A DNA stretch of 64,000 nucleotides from Novosphingobium hassiacum (GCF_014196055.1 NZ_JACICY010000005.1:62001-126000); one strand, 5' to 3'. Numbered from the stretch's first letter, positions 25,851-36,260 are shown. Program-made: numbers and translations. Notes: generated from the letters alone by a model not told the origin.

Positions 25851-27269
25851 GTGGCCGAAAGCAGGCCTGCCCGCGACGCACCCGGTGAACGAGCGGTAGA
25901 CACGCCGGCTCCGCACACCGGATCGCTGGCGCGGCGCATGCTGCTGATTGCATCGGCGTGGGTGACAGTGCTGCTGCTGGGCGGCGGGTTGGCGCTTGAC
26001 CAGACGCTGACGGGCCTTGTTACGCGCAACTTCGACGAACAGCTCGAATACATGCTGACCGCGATGGTCGCCTCGGCCGAGATCGGGCCGGATGGGGAGG
26101 TGTTTTTCAACCGGCCCTTGGGCGATCAGCGGTTCCTTGAGCCGAACAGCGGGCTGTACTGGCAGATATCCGGGCTGGGCCATGAAGACTTCCCCTCACG
26201 ATCGTTGTGGGACCGGTCGCTGAAATCGTCGCTCGACAAAAACTATGTCGAGCCGACAATCGAGGACAGCGACCAGTTCGAGGGCGAGCGGCTGCGGACG
26301 ATCAAGCGATCGGTGATCCTGCCGGGCACCAATACGCTGTGGGAATTCCAGGTCGCCGCCAGCCGGGGCGAGGTCGATTCGCAGATCAGTCGAATCCGTT
26401 TGATCCTGATATGGTCGTTCTTCGTGCTGGGTGGCGGGCTGTTCGTGATGGCCGGGCTGCAGACCTACTACGGACTGGGGCCGCTGCGCCGTGTGCGCCG
26501 GGCGATTGCGCGGATGCGCGCGGGCGAGGCGAGCCGGGTGACCGATCCGCTGCCACTCGAGGTGCAGCCACTGGTCGAGGAGTTGAACGGACTTCTGGCC
26601 CATTCTGAACGCCAAGCCGAGGAAGCGCGCACGCACGCGGGCAATCTGGCGCACGCACTGAAGACGCCGCTGACGGTGGTCATGAACGCGGCGACCGCAA
26701 AGGCAGACGATCTTGCTGACACCGTCATTCGCGAGGCAGCGGTCATGAGGCGGCAGGTGGATCATCACCTCGCCCGGGCTCGCGCCGTGGGTAGGCGCGC
26801 CGTCGGCCTGTCGCGCGCATCGGTGTGGGAAAGCGCCAAGGCGGTAGAGCGCGCAGTGGTGCGGCTTTATCCGAACGCGCGACTGGACATGAGCGGCAAT
26901 CGCAACGCCGAAGTGTCGATCGAGCGGCAGGATCTGGATGAAATCCTCGGCAATCTTATCGAGAACGCCGCGAAGTACGGTGGGGGATCGGTGTTCGTGA
27001 CGGTCGATGCCGCACCGTCCGACGCCAAGTGCTGCGAGATCTGGGTCGAGGATGACGGCATGGGCATCCCAGAGGACGCGCGCGAGCGGATTTTCGACCG
27101 AGGCGCTCGGCTCGATACCGGCAAGCCAGGCACAGGGCTTGGTCTGGCGATCGTCCGCGACGTTGCCGAGATTTACGGCGGTGGTGTCGAACTGCGTGAG
27201 AGCGAGGATTTGGGCGGGTTGCTGGCGGTGTTGCGATTGCCGCGCCCGCCTGCGCTCAAAACCCTTTAA
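25851..27269 (+). CDS. sensor histidine kinase
   Basis: Two-pass membrane kinase of 472 residues: membrane helices near 31-50 and 184-203, with a periplasmic sensor of about 130 residues between them, a HAMP segment to about 255, H-box NLAHALKTPLTVV with H268, N-box NLIENAAKYGGG, and G boxes DDGMGIPEDAR and GKPGTGLGLAIV. The H-box and overall architecture are of the PhoQ-like group. The GTG start 3 bases after the regulator stop implies coupled translation. Its last bases overlap the convergent xerC gene by 4. Confidence 0.92.
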   Translation: MAESRPARDAPGERAVDTPAPHTGSLARRMLLIASAWVTVLLLGGGLALDQTLTGLVTRNFDEQLEYMLTAMVASAEIGPDGEVFFNRPLGDQRFLEPNSGLYWQISGLGHEDFPSRSLWDRSLKSSLDKNYVEPTIEDSDQFEGERLRTIKRSVILPGTNTLWEFQVAASRGEVDSQISRIRLILIWSFFVLGGGLFVMAGLQTYYGLGPLRRVRRAIARMRAGEASRVTDPLPLEVQPLVEELNGLLAHSERQAEEARTHAGNLAHALKTPLTVVMNAATAKADDLADTVIREAAVMRRQVDHHLARARAVGRRAVGLSRASVWESAKAVERAVVRLYPNARLDMSGNRNAEVSIERQDLDEILGNLIENAAKYGGGSVFVTVDAAPSDAKCCEIWVEDDGMGIPEDARERIFDRGARLDTGKPGTGLGLAIVRDVAEIYGGGVELRESEDLGGLLAVLRLPRPPALKTL

Positions 27270-28159
27270 GCCCGCGGATGGGCGTTGCGGTAAACGTCCA
27301 GTAGTGTGGCTGCATCGACTTGCGTGTAGATCTGCGTCGACGACAGGCTGGCGTGCCCGAGCAGTTCCTGCAGGCTGCGCAAGTCGGCTCCCGCCCCCAG
27401 CAAATGCGTGGCGAAAGAGTGGCGGAGGGCGTGGGGTGTGGCCGTGGCGGGCAGGCCGAGCGTGACGCGCGCGCGGGCGACGGCGCGCTGGACCATGCCC
27501 TGCGATAGCGGGCCGCCTTTTGCCCCACGGAACAGGGGCTGGTCCTTGGTGAGCGGCCAAGGGCAGAGCTGAGCATATTCGGCGACTGCGGCTTGCACGA
27601 TGGGCAGGAGTGGGACGACTCTTTGGCGATTGCCCTTGCCTGTAACGGTCAGTTTTTCGCTAAGCGGTAAGACGGAAGCCGGCAGCGCCAGCGCCTCGGC
27701 AATGCGCATTCCGGCCCCGTAGAGCAGCAGGAGTACCGCGCGATCTCGCGCTGCGATCCATGGGACTGTCGCGTCGTCAGCCACGGTCTCTGCGAGGTTG
27801 ACAGCTTCGTCCGGCGTGATTGGGCGGGGCAGGCCTTTCTTGACGCGAGGACCGCGCAGGCGGGGGCGGCTGGTGTCGGCGAGGCCCGCCTGCTCACGTG
27901 CGAAGGCGATGAAAGTCTTGAGCGCGGACAATTCCCGTGCCGCAGAGACATTGCCAAGGCCATCGGCGCGGCGTGTCGCGAGGTGGGTGCGCAGGATCGC
28001 GGCGTTAAGGTCGGCGATGGAGTTCCAGTCCTGCCCCGGGGGCAAGGCGTGGAGCATGCGGGCGGCGGTGGCGGCATAGGCGCGGACGGTGTGCGGGGAG
28101 CGGCGGCGTCCCAGGGCTAGATAGCTGTTCCAGGCGTCAAGGATTTCCGCAGTAGTCAT
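27266..28159 (-). CDS. xerC: tyrosine recombinase XerC
   Basis: Site-specific recombinase of 297 residues that, with XerD, resolves chromosome dimers at dif. Catalytic residues: R152 (GMRIAEAL), K175 (TGKGNRQR), H243 and R246 (HALRHSFATHLL), H269 (LLGHASLSST) and nucleophile Y278 (IYTQVD). The N-terminal SAM-like DNA-binding domain is complete. It overlaps hemW by 4 bases. Length and housekeeping neighbours point to XerC and not a mobile-element integrase; XerD is not in the window. Confidence 0.88.
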   Translation of the reverse strand: MTTAEILDAWNSYLALGRRRSPHTVRAYAATAARMLHALPPGQDWNSIADLNAAILRTHLATRRADGLGNVSAARELSALKTFIAFAREQAGLADTSRPRLRGPRVKKGLPRPITPDEAVNLAETVADDATVPWIAARDRAVLLLLYGAGMRIAEALALPASVLPLSEKLTVTGKGNRQRVVPLLPIVQAAVAEYAQLCPWPLTKDQPLFRGAKGGPLSQGMVQRAVARARVTLGLPATATPHALRHSFATHLLGAGADLRSLQELLGHASLSSTQIYTQVDAATLLDVYRNAHPRA

Positions 28160-29310
28160 GCGCTGACAAGTGCATTGGGCACAAGTTCCGCCAGCAGGGC
28201 TTCGAGCAGTGGAGAGCCTTGCTCGGTGACCTGCAGGCGGGTCCCGGTGTCGTGAAGGTGGCCGATCGAGGTGTAGAGTTTGCGTTTGGCCGGGTCGATC
28301 AGGTCTGTCTCGGCAAAGCCGAAGCGGGCGGCGAGTTTGGCGGGCTCGATGCCTTCGGTCAGGCGCAGGCCCATGAGCACGGCTTCCATTGCCTGATCGG
28401 ACGGCGACAGTATGGTTTCCTCGGCGATGCCGTGGCTTTTTTCGGCGATGCCGCGCAAGTAGTTTTCAGGCTTGCGGTGGCGCACGGTAGCGTTGCTCAG
28501 TCTACGCCCGTGCGCGCCGGGCCCTATCCCGATGTAATCGTGATAGCGCCAGTACGTCAGGTTGTGGCGGCTTTCTTCGCCGGGGCGGGCGTGGTTGCTG
28601 GTTTCATACGCGGGCAATCCCGCTGCTGCGGTGAGTTTGCGGGTGAGCGTGAACAGGTCGGCGGCAGCGTCATTGTCGAGCGGGTCGAGCTTGCCTTCAC
28701 GGACGAGCGTGGCGAAGCGGGTGCCGGGTTCGATGGTCAGCTGATAGAGCGACAGGTGGCCGGTTCCGAATGCTAAAGCGCGCTTTAGCTCGGCTTCCCA
28801 AAGTTCCGGCGTGTGCCCGGGGCGGGCGTAGATCAGGTCGAAGCTGACGCGCCCGAACAGGCTTTGCGCAAGATCCAGGGCGACAAGGCTTTCCTTGACG
28901 TCATGAAGGCGGCCGAGGAATTTCAAGGTGTTGTCGTCGAGCGCTTGCAGCCCAAGCGAGACGCGGTTGATACCGGCGGCGGCGAGGGCAGCGAAATTTG
29001 CGGCTTCGACGGAGCTTGGATTGGCTTCGAGAGTGATTTCAATGTCGGGTGCAAAGCCCCACAGGCGTTCGGCTTCGGAGAGCAGGGTTGCGACGAGCGC
29101 AGGCGGCATTAGCGAGGGTGTGCCACCGCCGAAGAAGATCGAGGCAAGCGGGCGGCCGGGGGTGAGGCAGGCTTCATGTCGCATGTCTGCGAGCAGGGCG
29201 GCAGTCCATGCATCGATATCGGTACGTGCGCGAACGTGGCTGTTGAAGTCGCAGTAGGGGCACTTTGCGAGGCAGAATGGCCAGTGGATGTAGAGTGCTA
29301 AGGGTTGCAT
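28156..29310 (-). CDS. hemW: HemW-type radical SAM haem chaperone
   Basis: Radical-SAM protein of 384 residues. The cluster motif is C13-x3-C17-x2-C20 (PFCLAKCPYCDF). It has GGGTPSLMPP and RVSLGLQALDDNTLKFLGR segments and the C-terminal HemW domain with NLTYWRYHDYIGIGPGAHG. The extra N-terminal residues of coproporphyrinogen dehydrogenase HemN are absent, so HemW (haem trafficking) is the better call. It lies between rdgB and xerC on the same strand and overlaps xerC by 4 bases. Confidence 0.88.
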   Translation of the reverse strand: MQPLALYIHWPFCLAKCPYCDFNSHVRARTDIDAWTAALLADMRHEACLTPGRPLASIFFGGGTPSLMPPALVATLLSEAERLWGFAPDIEITLEANPSSVEAANFAALAAAGINRVSLGLQALDDNTLKFLGRLHDVKESLVALDLAQSLFGRVSFDLIYARPGHTPELWEAELKRALAFGTGHLSLYQLTIEPGTRFATLVREGKLDPLDNDAAADLFTLTRKLTAAAGLPAYETSNHARPGEESRHNLTYWRYHDYIGIGPGAHGRRLSNATVRHRKPENYLRGIAEKSHGIAEETILSPSDQAMEAVLMGLRLTEGIEPAKLAARFGFAETDLIDPAKRKLYTSIGHLHDTGTRLQVTEQGSPLLEALLAELVPNALVSA

Positions 29311-29335
29311 CGGGCAATCTGTAGCATTGTTCTGT

Positions 29336-29417
29336 GCCCCCGCCTACGCGGGGGAGCGGCCAAGTTATTTCGGATCTCACAAGCTGAATCGGCTTCCCCG
29401 CGAAGGCGTGGATCTCG
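29336..29417. repeat. dispersed palindrome family A (degenerate inverted pair)
   Basis: Between hemW and rdgB: GCCCCCGCCTACGCGGGGGAGC at 29336-29357, and a partly decayed opposite copy with CCCCGCGAAGGCG at about 29395-29408. The second arm has lost its symmetric end. Confidence 0.75.
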
Positions 29418-29436
29418 GGCGCAACGCGCAAAGGCG

Positions 29437-30063
29437 TTAAATGCAGAACTGATCTTCGACCAGTTTCGCGAAGGCGTCGGCGCGATGGCTGATTTCGTGC
29501 TTTTCGGCTGGGTCGAGCTCGGCGAAGGTGCGGTCGTAACCTGCGGGCACGAACACAGGGTCATAGCCGAAGCCGAGCGTGCCGCGTGGTGGCCAGGTGA
29601 GCGTGCCTGACGCGCGGCCTTCGTAGACGGCGGTTTGGCCATCGGGCCAAGCGATTGCGAGGACGCAAGCGAAATGGGCGTGGCGTGGCGTATCGGGACC
29701 AAGTTCGGCAAGTTTGCCTTCGACCTTGCCCATGGCCATGTACCAGTCGCGGCGCGGACCGCCCTCGAACACATCGGCCTCGGCCCAGTCCGCGGTGTAG
29801 ACGCCCGGAGCACCGCCGAGCGTGTCAACGCAGAGGCCGGAGTCATCGGCGAGCGAGGCGATCTGCGAGGCTTGCGCTGCTGCCCGCGCCTTGATCAGCG
29901 CGTTTTCGGTGAAGGTCGTGCCTGTCTCGGCCGGTTCGGGCAGGCCGAGCGCGCCCGCAGACAGGCACTCGATGCCATAAGGGGCGAGCAGGGCCTGAAT
30001 TTCCTTAAGCTTGCCTGCGTTATGCGTGGCGATGACAAGCTTGCCGGTGCCGAGACGGGGCAT
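29437..30063 (-). CDS. rdgB: RdgB/HAM1 non-canonical purine NTP pyrophosphatase
   Basis: Hydrolyses ITP, dITP and XTP to monophosphates, keeping deaminated purines out of nucleic acids. It has 208 residues. Motifs: KLVIATHNAGKLKEI near 8-22, FTENALIKARAAA, ADDSGLCVDTLGGAPGVYTA, and GTLGFGYDPVFVP near the C-terminus, followed by KHEISHRADAF. It is separated from rph by a palindromic repeat and from hemW by another. Confidence 0.95.
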   Translation of the reverse strand: MPRLGTGKLVIATHNAGKLKEIQALLAPYGIECLSAGALGLPEPAETGTTFTENALIKARAAAQASQIASLADDSGLCVDTLGGAPGVYTADWAEADVFEGGPRRDWYMAMGKVEGKLAELGPDTPRHAHFACVLAIAWPDGQTAVYEGRASGTLTWPPRGTLGFGYDPVFVPAGYDRTFAELDPAEKHEISHRADAFAKLVEDQFCI

Positions 30064-30089
30064 TTTCGTGTCCTTCCACCTCAGTCGCC

Positions 30090-30151
30090 ATCCCCGCGTA
30101 GGCGGGGATCCAGTTCGGCGGTTGCTACTGGATTCCCGCCTGCGCGGGAAT
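30090..30151. repeat. paired palindromes between rph and rdgB
   Basis: Palindrome ATCCCCGCGTAGGCGGGGAT at 30090-30109 and palindrome ATTCCCGCCTGCGCGGGAAT at 30132-30151. The sequence between them is itself complementary (CCAGT...ACTGG), so the whole region can fold as one long hairpin or two short ones. It is a diverged relative of family A, without the GGCCTGAGG end. Confidence 0.75.
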
Positions 30152-30213
30152 GACGAAGCTACGTTGATTGGCGCTCAATCCAGTGAGGCCCCGCCTTCGC
30201 AAGCCGGTGTCGC

Positions 30214-30927
30214 TTACCGAACCGCCTTGTCCTGCGCGGCGAAGATCTGCTCGCAGCCCATGCGCGAAAGGCGCAGGAGGCGGAGCAGGGCTTCCTCGTC
30301 GTAAGTCGCGCCTTCGGCCGTGGCCTGGACTTCGGCGATGTGGCCGCCTTCGATCAGCACGAAGTTGGCGTCGGCATCGGCCGAGGAGTCCTCGATATAG
30401 TCGAGGTCGAGCACCGGCGTGCCGTTCACGATACCGCAGGAGATTGCCGCGACCTTGCGGGTCAGCGGGTCTTCCTTGATCGCGCCGCTGGCGAGCAGGC
30501 CTTGGACGGCAAGACGCAGGGCGATCCATGCGCCCGAGATAGAGGCGGTGCGGGTGCCGCCGTCGGCCTGGATCACGTCGCAATCGAGCGTGATCTGGCG
30601 CTCGCCCAGCTTCTTCATGTCAGTGACCGAACGCAGCGAGCGACCGATCAGGCGCTGGATTTCCTGCGTGCGGCCCGACTGCTTGCCTTTGGCCGCCTCA
30701 CGGCTTCCGCGTGTATGGGTGGCTCGCGGGAGCATCGAGTATTCTGCGGTAACCCAACCTTCGCCCTTGCCGCGCATGAACGGCGGTACGCGTTCCTCGA
30801 TCGAGGCGGTGACGAGCACTTTGGTATCGCCGAAGCCGATCAGGACCGAACCTTCTGCATGCTTGGTAAAGCCGGTCTCAACGGTGATGGCGCGCATTTC
30901 ATCGGGCGCGCGTCCTGACGGTCGCAT
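30214..30927 (-). CDS. rph: ribonuclease PH
   Basis: Phosphorolytic 3'-5' exoribonuclease that trims tRNA 3' ends. It has 237 residues from the ATG at 30927 ([10 protein letters not shown]). Motifs: [48 protein letters not shown] split across a conserved Arg-rich loop, [19 protein letters not shown] and [15 protein letters not shown]. It is divergent from hrcA with a 79-base gap, the classic alphaproteobacterial rph-hrcA arrangement. Confidence 0.95.
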   Translation of the reverse strand: MRPSGRAPDEMRAITVETGFTKHAEGSVLIGFGDTKVLVTASIEERVPPFMRGKGEGWVTAEYSMLPRATHTRGSREAAKGKQSGRTQEIQRLIGRSLRSVTDMKKLGERQITLDCDVIQADGGTRTASISGAWIALRLAVQGLLASGAIKEDPLTRKVAAISCGIVNGTPVLDLDYIEDSSADADANFVLIEGGHIAEVQATAEGATYDEEALLRLLRLSRMGCEQIFAAQDKAVR

Positions 30928-31006
30928 GGGATTTCCCTTAAAAGTTCGGCCATGCCTCTGGCGCATTGCCCTTGCGCCTGCAAGAGCGGTAAGCACATTG
31001 TCCATC

Positions 31007-32071
31007 ATGTCCAGCCCGACCCTTCCAGACCTGACCGAGCGCGCGCGAGAGATTTTTCGTCTCGTGGTCGAAGGGTATATCGCCAACGGGCAGCCCGTCG
31101 GCTCGAAGGCCTTGGCCGGCCCTGGCGGAGTCAACCTTTCGCCTGCGTCGATTCGGTCAGTCCTGCAGGAATTGCAGGATGCCGGGCTATTGGCAGCGCC
31201 GCATATCAGTGCGGGCCGGATGCCGACCGACATAGGCCTGCGCATGTTCGTCGACGGGATCATGCAGGTGGCCGAGCCCTCGGCAGCCGAACGCGCGCAG
31301 ATCGAGCGTGGGCTGGTGAGTGGCGGCACGATCGAGAGTGCGCTGGCGGCGGCAAGTTCCGCGCTGTCGGAGCTGTCGGCAGGGGCTGCGGTGGTGATGG
31401 TCCCGCGTCGCGAGCCGCGTCTGACGCAGCTGTCATTCGTCGCGCTGTCTCCGGTGCGCGCCTTGGCGGTGCTGGTGGGTGAAGACGGCGGGATCGAGAA
31501 CCGGGTGATCGACTTGCCCGAGCCGGTCAGCGCATCGGCGCTGGAGGAAGCAGGCAATTATCTGACCAGCCGCCTGATGGGACGTACACTGGCTGAAGCC
31601 GTGGCGCTGGTGCGGTCGGAGATTGCGGGCGGCCGCTCTGCGCTCGATGCTGCCAGCTCCGATCTGGTTCAGCGCGGCCTTGCGGTGTGGAGCACCGATG
31701 CGGCACAGCGCCCGGTACTGGTGGTACGCGGGCAGGCGAACCTGCTCGACGATGCGGCGTTGCAGGACATCGAGCGTGTGCGGCAATTGCTCGACGAGCT
31801 CGAAAGCACCGAAGCCATTGCATCGGTGCTCGACGCCGCGCGGCTGGCACAGGCGACGCGGATTTTCATTGGCAGTGAGAACCGGTTGTTCTCGCTTTCA
31901 GGGTCAGCGGTGATCGCCTCACCGTGGCGCGATGGGGACGGCAAGATCGTTGGCGTGGTTGGTGTGATCGGGCCGACGCGGTTGAATTATGCCCGCGTTG
32001 TCCCCATGGTGGATTTCACCGCCCAGACGCTGGGCAGATTTATCGGACAAGACGGGTTTTCCAGAAAATGA
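31007..32071 (+). CDS. hrcA: heat-inducible transcription repressor HrcA
   Basis: HrcA represses chaperone genes by binding CIRCE elements (usually in front of groESL in alphaproteobacteria). It has 354 residues: N-terminal winged helix ([36 protein letters not shown]), [19 protein letters not shown], a GAF-like central domain, and the C-terminal [17 protein letters not shown]. It overlaps grpE by 4 bases (ATGA). I find no CIRCE inverted repeat upstream of hrcA, grpE, dnaK or dnaJ here, so its target is presumably elsewhere. Confidence 0.95.
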   Translation: MSSPTLPDLTERAREIFRLVVEGYIANGQPVGSKALAGPGGVNLSPASIRSVLQELQDAGLLAAPHISAGRMPTDIGLRMFVDGIMQVAEPSAAERAQIERGLVSGGTIESALAAASSALSELSAGAAVVMVPRREPRLTQLSFVALSPVRALAVLVGEDGGIENRVIDLPEPVSASALEEAGNYLTSRLMGRTLAEAVALVRSEIAGGRSALDAASSDLVQRGLAVWSTDAAQRPVLVVRGQANLLDDAALQDIERVRQLLDELESTEAIASVLDAARLAQATRIFIGSENRLFSLSGSAVIASPWRDGDGKIVGVVGVIGPTRLNYARVVPMVDFTAQTLGRFIGQDGFSRK

Positions 32072-32640
32072 GCGATAACGAGACACGCCCCCTGAACGAA
32101 GCTGGCGACGCAGCAGTCGAAGCCGAACTGAAGGGTGTGCCCGAAGACATGATCGAGCGGCCTGACCATGCAGCCGAGCTGGAGCAGCTCCGCGAGAACC
32201 TCGAAGCAGCCAAGCAGGACGTGCTTTACGCCAAGGCCGAGACGCAGAACGTGCGCCGCCGCTTGGAAAAGGACATCGCCGATGCGCGCGCCTATGCCGC
32301 GACCGGTTTTGCCCGTGACATCCTGTCGGTGGCCGACAACCTTGCGCGCGCGCTGGAAACGATCCCGGCGGAACTGCGCGAGGACGACAAGTTCAAGAAC
32401 CTCGTGACCGGGCTCGACGCTACGGGTCGTGAGATCGAGAAGGTGTTTGCGAGCCATGGCATCGTACGCATCGCCGCCAAGGGGCTGCCGCTCGACCCGC
32501 ATCAGCATCAGGCGATGATCGAGATGCCATCTGCCGATGCGGAACCCGGCACGGTGCTGTCGGAACTGCAGGCGGGTTACATGATCAAGGACCGCCTGTT
32601 GCGTCCTGCGATGGTGGCGGTGGCCAAGAAGCCGGATTGA
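32068..32640 (+). CDS. grpE: nucleotide exchange factor GrpE
   Basis: GrpE releases ADP from DnaK. It has 190 residues: an acidic N-terminus, a long coiled coil from about 37 to 90 (AAELEQLRENLEAAKQDVLY...), and a beta domain with GLPLDPHQHQAMIEM and GTVLSELQAGYMIKDRLLRPAMVAV. It is translationally coupled to hrcA. Its partner DnaK is encoded 1.6 kb downstream on the same strand. Confidence 0.95.
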   Translation: MSDNETRPLNEAGDAAVEAELKGVPEDMIERPDHAAELEQLRENLEAAKQDVLYAKAETQNVRRRLEKDIADARAYAATGFARDILSVADNLARALETIPAELREDDKFKNLVTGLDATGREIEKVFASHGIVRIAAKGLPLDPHQHQAMIEMPSADAEPGTVLSELQAGYMIKDRLLRPAMVAVAKKPD

Positions 32641-32696
32641 TTTCGGATTTCGCAGCGTACCCGCCAATGGGGGGACCTCGTGCGGTTGCACGCTGT

Positions 32697-32726
32697 GGCC
32701 TGAGGCCCCCGCCTTCGCGGGGGAGC
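32697..32726. repeat. dispersed palindrome family A (single copy)
   Basis: A single copy, GGCCTGAGGCCCCCGCC then TTCGCGGGGGAGC, 57 bases after the grpE stop. It is the most complete copy of the family consensus in the window and may act as a transcript-end hairpin for hrcA-grpE. Confidence 0.8.
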
Positions 32727-32822
32727 AGGGTATTGATGGGACGCTGCACAATACCACTCATCGCATTTGCGGGAACCTGCGGCTGCGTCGCCCGTCCTCT
32801 CCGTAACCAACGGAGATTGATC

Positions 32823-33083
32823 ATGCGCAAGATGATGATTGCTACGCTTATTCTGGGTTCGGCAGTTTCGCTCGGCGGCTGCGCGCGCAACTACACCGGT
32901 GAAGGTGCAGCGCTTGGTGCGGCAGTCGGTGCCGGCGTCGGTGCCGCGACCGGCGGAGACATCGCGACGGGTGCTGCCATCGGCGGTGCGGTTGGTGCGG
33001 CGGGTGGATCGCAGATCCGCAAGGACGGCGATCGTTGCTATGCGCGTGACCGCAACGGCAACGAGTATCGCGTTCGCTGCTAA
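32823..33083 (+). CDS. glycine-zipper lipoprotein
   Basis: Protein of 86 residues with a lipoprotein signal (lipobox SLGGC, C20), then a glycine-zipper helix hairpin of repeated GAAxGAxxGAATGG type (about 27-63), then a short charged tail with two cysteines (C74 and C86). It resembles small YMGG/SlyB-type outer-membrane lipoproteins. The start at 32823 is preceded by ACGGAGATTGATC, a good ribosome-binding site. Its role is unknown, and its stop overlaps the convergent HExxH gene. Confidence 0.75.
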   Translation: MRKMMIATLILGSAVSLGGCARNYTGEGAALGAAVGAGVGAATGGDIATGAAIGGAVGAAGGSQIRKDGDRCYARDRNGNEYRVRC

Positions 33084-33568
33084 GCGAACGGAACCACCGA
33101 CTGAAGCTTAGCTAACGACGGGGCCCCCGGTGACGGGTGGCCCCGTTTTGCCATGAACCAGTGCCGCACGATCTCTGCCTGCTGCTCAATGCCATAGCGG
33201 CCGAACGGCTGGCCTTCGACGAAGGTGTAGCCGTAGCGACTGAACGGGTGGCGCATGAGCGGGAGCCACCAGCGGCCGCGCTGCTGGGTTTGCCAGACGT
33301 GGACCATCTCGTGGATGAAGAGCCCTTGCGCAGCCAGACCGGCAAGGGCGAAGTCCTCACAATAATGCGGGCTGGCAGGCGCGAAGTGCAAGTGTCCCAT
33401 CGGCGCCATCACCGTGGCAGTCGGCTGGAAGGGAAACCAACGCCTGCGACGAATGCGGACCGGCTGTGGGTCAATCGCCGACCCGAAGACTTCTGCGACG
33501 AGCGCGATTTCGCCGGACGTCAGCGGGCGCTCTCCACCAACCGGGCAGATTGCGCCCGCGCGCGTCAC
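33080..33568 (-). CDS. HExxH-motif protein ('vgr-related' type)
   Basis: Protein of 162 residues with a zinc-metallopeptidase-like motif HEMVHVWQTQ (H86, E87, H90) and no signal peptide. An N-terminal basic patch IRRRRWFPFQ and a C-terminal GIEQQAEIVRHWF, which could supply the third (Glu) ligand, surround it. Sphingomonad homologues are often labelled 'vgr-related protein', which I think is only a name. Proteolytic activity is unproven. Its ATG overlaps the stop of the upstream copper-chaperone gene, so the two are coupled. Confidence 0.65.
   Translation of the reverse strand: MTRAGAICPVGGERPLTSGEIALVAEVFGSAIDPQPVRIRRRRWFPFQPTATVMAPMGHLHFAPASPHYCEDFALAGLAAQGLFIHEMVHVWQTQQRGRWWLPLMRHPFSRYGYTFVEGQPFGRYGIEQQAEIVRHWFMAKRGHPSPGAPSLAKLQSVVPFA
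33118..33149 (+). terminator. terminator after the glycine-zipper gene
   Basis: ACGGGGCC pairs with GGCCCCGT around a 13-base loop and is followed by a T-run (TTTT). It lies inside the 3' end of the convergent gene. A second perfect 8-bp hairpin, CGTTCGCT/AGCGAACG with loop GCTA, at 33071-33090 spans both stop codons. Confidence 0.7.
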
Positions 33569-34092
33569 ATCGCGCTCATGTCATGGTCCATGCCCGCCGC
33601 AGCGCCAAAGGCTTCGACCTTGGCGGGGGCGCTGACCTTGTCGCCATTGTCGAGCGTGATCGTGATTTCGGTTGTCCCGCCAGCCTTGAGCGCATCGCCG
33701 ACCTCGAACAGCATCACGTGAAGCCCACCAGCTTTGAATTCCGTCGGCTGATCCGGGGTTAGCGCGACGTCCTTGACCGGCTTCATCGAAGATATGCCGT
33801 TCGTGGTCGTGGTTTCATGCATTTCCGCGCGGCCGACGCCCTCGACATAGACCCCTGCGATCCGGCGGGGATCGGCGCCTGACAGCGTGGCGGTGAAATA
33901 GGCGATGCCGGGGCTGCCGGCCATGGCGGGAAGGCGGACGGTCGCTCCGCTGACCGCGACGCCGGGCGCGCTTTCCGGCCCGGCGATTTCAGATTCGCTG
34001 GCCGCAGGCGAGGGCGCATCGGTGTTTTGGCCGCAGCCGGCCAAGGTCAGGGTGATTGCGGAAAGTCCCGCGAGGACAAGCTTGCGCGTCAT
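33565..34092 (-). CDS. PCu(A)C-type copper chaperone lipoprotein
   Basis: Periplasmic copper(I)-binding protein of the PCu(A)C family, which supplies copper to cytochrome oxidase. It has 175 residues from the ATG at 34092: lipobox TLAGC (C20), then the domain with the H-x-M-type ligand set visible as [17 protein letters not shown] and [11 protein letters not shown]-terminal MDHDMSAM tail may add copper ligands. It is divergent from dnaK. The downstream HExxH gene overlaps by 4 bases, so both form one unit. Confidence 0.85.
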   Translation of the reverse strand: MTRKLVLAGLSAITLTLAGCGQNTDAPSPAASESEIAGPESAPGVAVSGATVRLPAMAGSPGIAYFTATLSGADPRRIAGVYVEGVGRAEMHETTTTNGISSMKPVKDVALTPDQPTEFKAGGLHVMLFEVGDALKAGGTTEITITLDNGDKVSAPAKVEAFGAAAGMDHDMSAM

Positions 34093-34140
34093 GTGCGACT
34101 CCTGATGCAATTGTGGTGCACGCGGTAAGCGCGCTGGGGC

Positions 34141-34171
34141 CTTGTGCCAAGTCAAAGCACACCTATATCGC
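34141..34171 (+). promoter_or_regulatory. sigma-32-type heat-shock promoter of dnaK
   Basis: CTTG at 34141-34144 and CCTATATCG at 34162-34170 with 17 bases between them match the alphaproteobacterial RpoH consensus (CTTG, 17-18 bases, CYTATNT). Transcription would start near 34177, leaving a leader of about 100 bases. No CIRCE repeat is present. Confidence 0.75.
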
Positions 34172-34187
34172 CCGCAACGAGCCGCGT

Positions 34188-34212
34188 TCCCGTGTACCGA
34201 AAGTGCACGGGA
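34188..34212 (+). other. hairpin in the dnaK mRNA leader
   Basis: TCCCGTGTAC pairs with GTGCACGGGA (10 bp, one T-G wobble) around a CGAAA loop, close to the predicted 5' end of the dnaK transcript. A second small GGGC-ATCT-GCCC hairpin follows at 34213-34224. The ribosome-binding site further down is not paired in these stems, so mRNA stability is a likelier role than a thermometer. Confidence 0.55.
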
Positions 34213-34280
34213 GGGCATCTGCCCGGCAGGGGGGTGTCAACGTCCTCGCGGTGTCTGAAATGGAAGGAACTGGGGAAACC

Positions 34281-36188
<1,908 letters not shown>

Positions 36189-36202
36189 TGTTGCGATGAA
36201 CC

Positions 36203-36246
36203 AGACCCGCCGCTTGCGTAAGTGCGCTGGCGGCGGGTCTTTATTT
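36203..36246 (+). terminator. hairpin between dnaK and dnaJ
   Basis: AGACCCGCCGC pairs perfectly with GCGGCGGGTCT (11 bp, 16-base loop), followed by TTATTT. It is strong enough to attenuate dnaK transcription, so dnaJ may be expressed at a lower level by read-through. It ends 15 bases before the dnaJ start, next to its GGGAA ribosome-binding site. Confidence 0.75.
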
Positions 36247-36260
36247 GTCAGGGAAACGCA

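Noticed and set aside
27266..28159. XerC as a mobile-element integrase
   Set aside because: Length, motif spacing and the coupled housekeeping neighbour hemW fit chromosomal XerC; no attachment-site repeats or cargo genes are present.
30928..31006. Heat-shock promoter for hrcA-grpE
   Set aside because: A CTTGCGCC stretch at about 30971 lacks a convincing -10 element at the right distance, so no promoter is called.
34093..34280. CIRCE element for HrcA upstream of dnaK
   Set aside because: No TTAGCACTC-N9-GAGTGCTAA or close variant is present; only a sigma-32-type promoter is seen.
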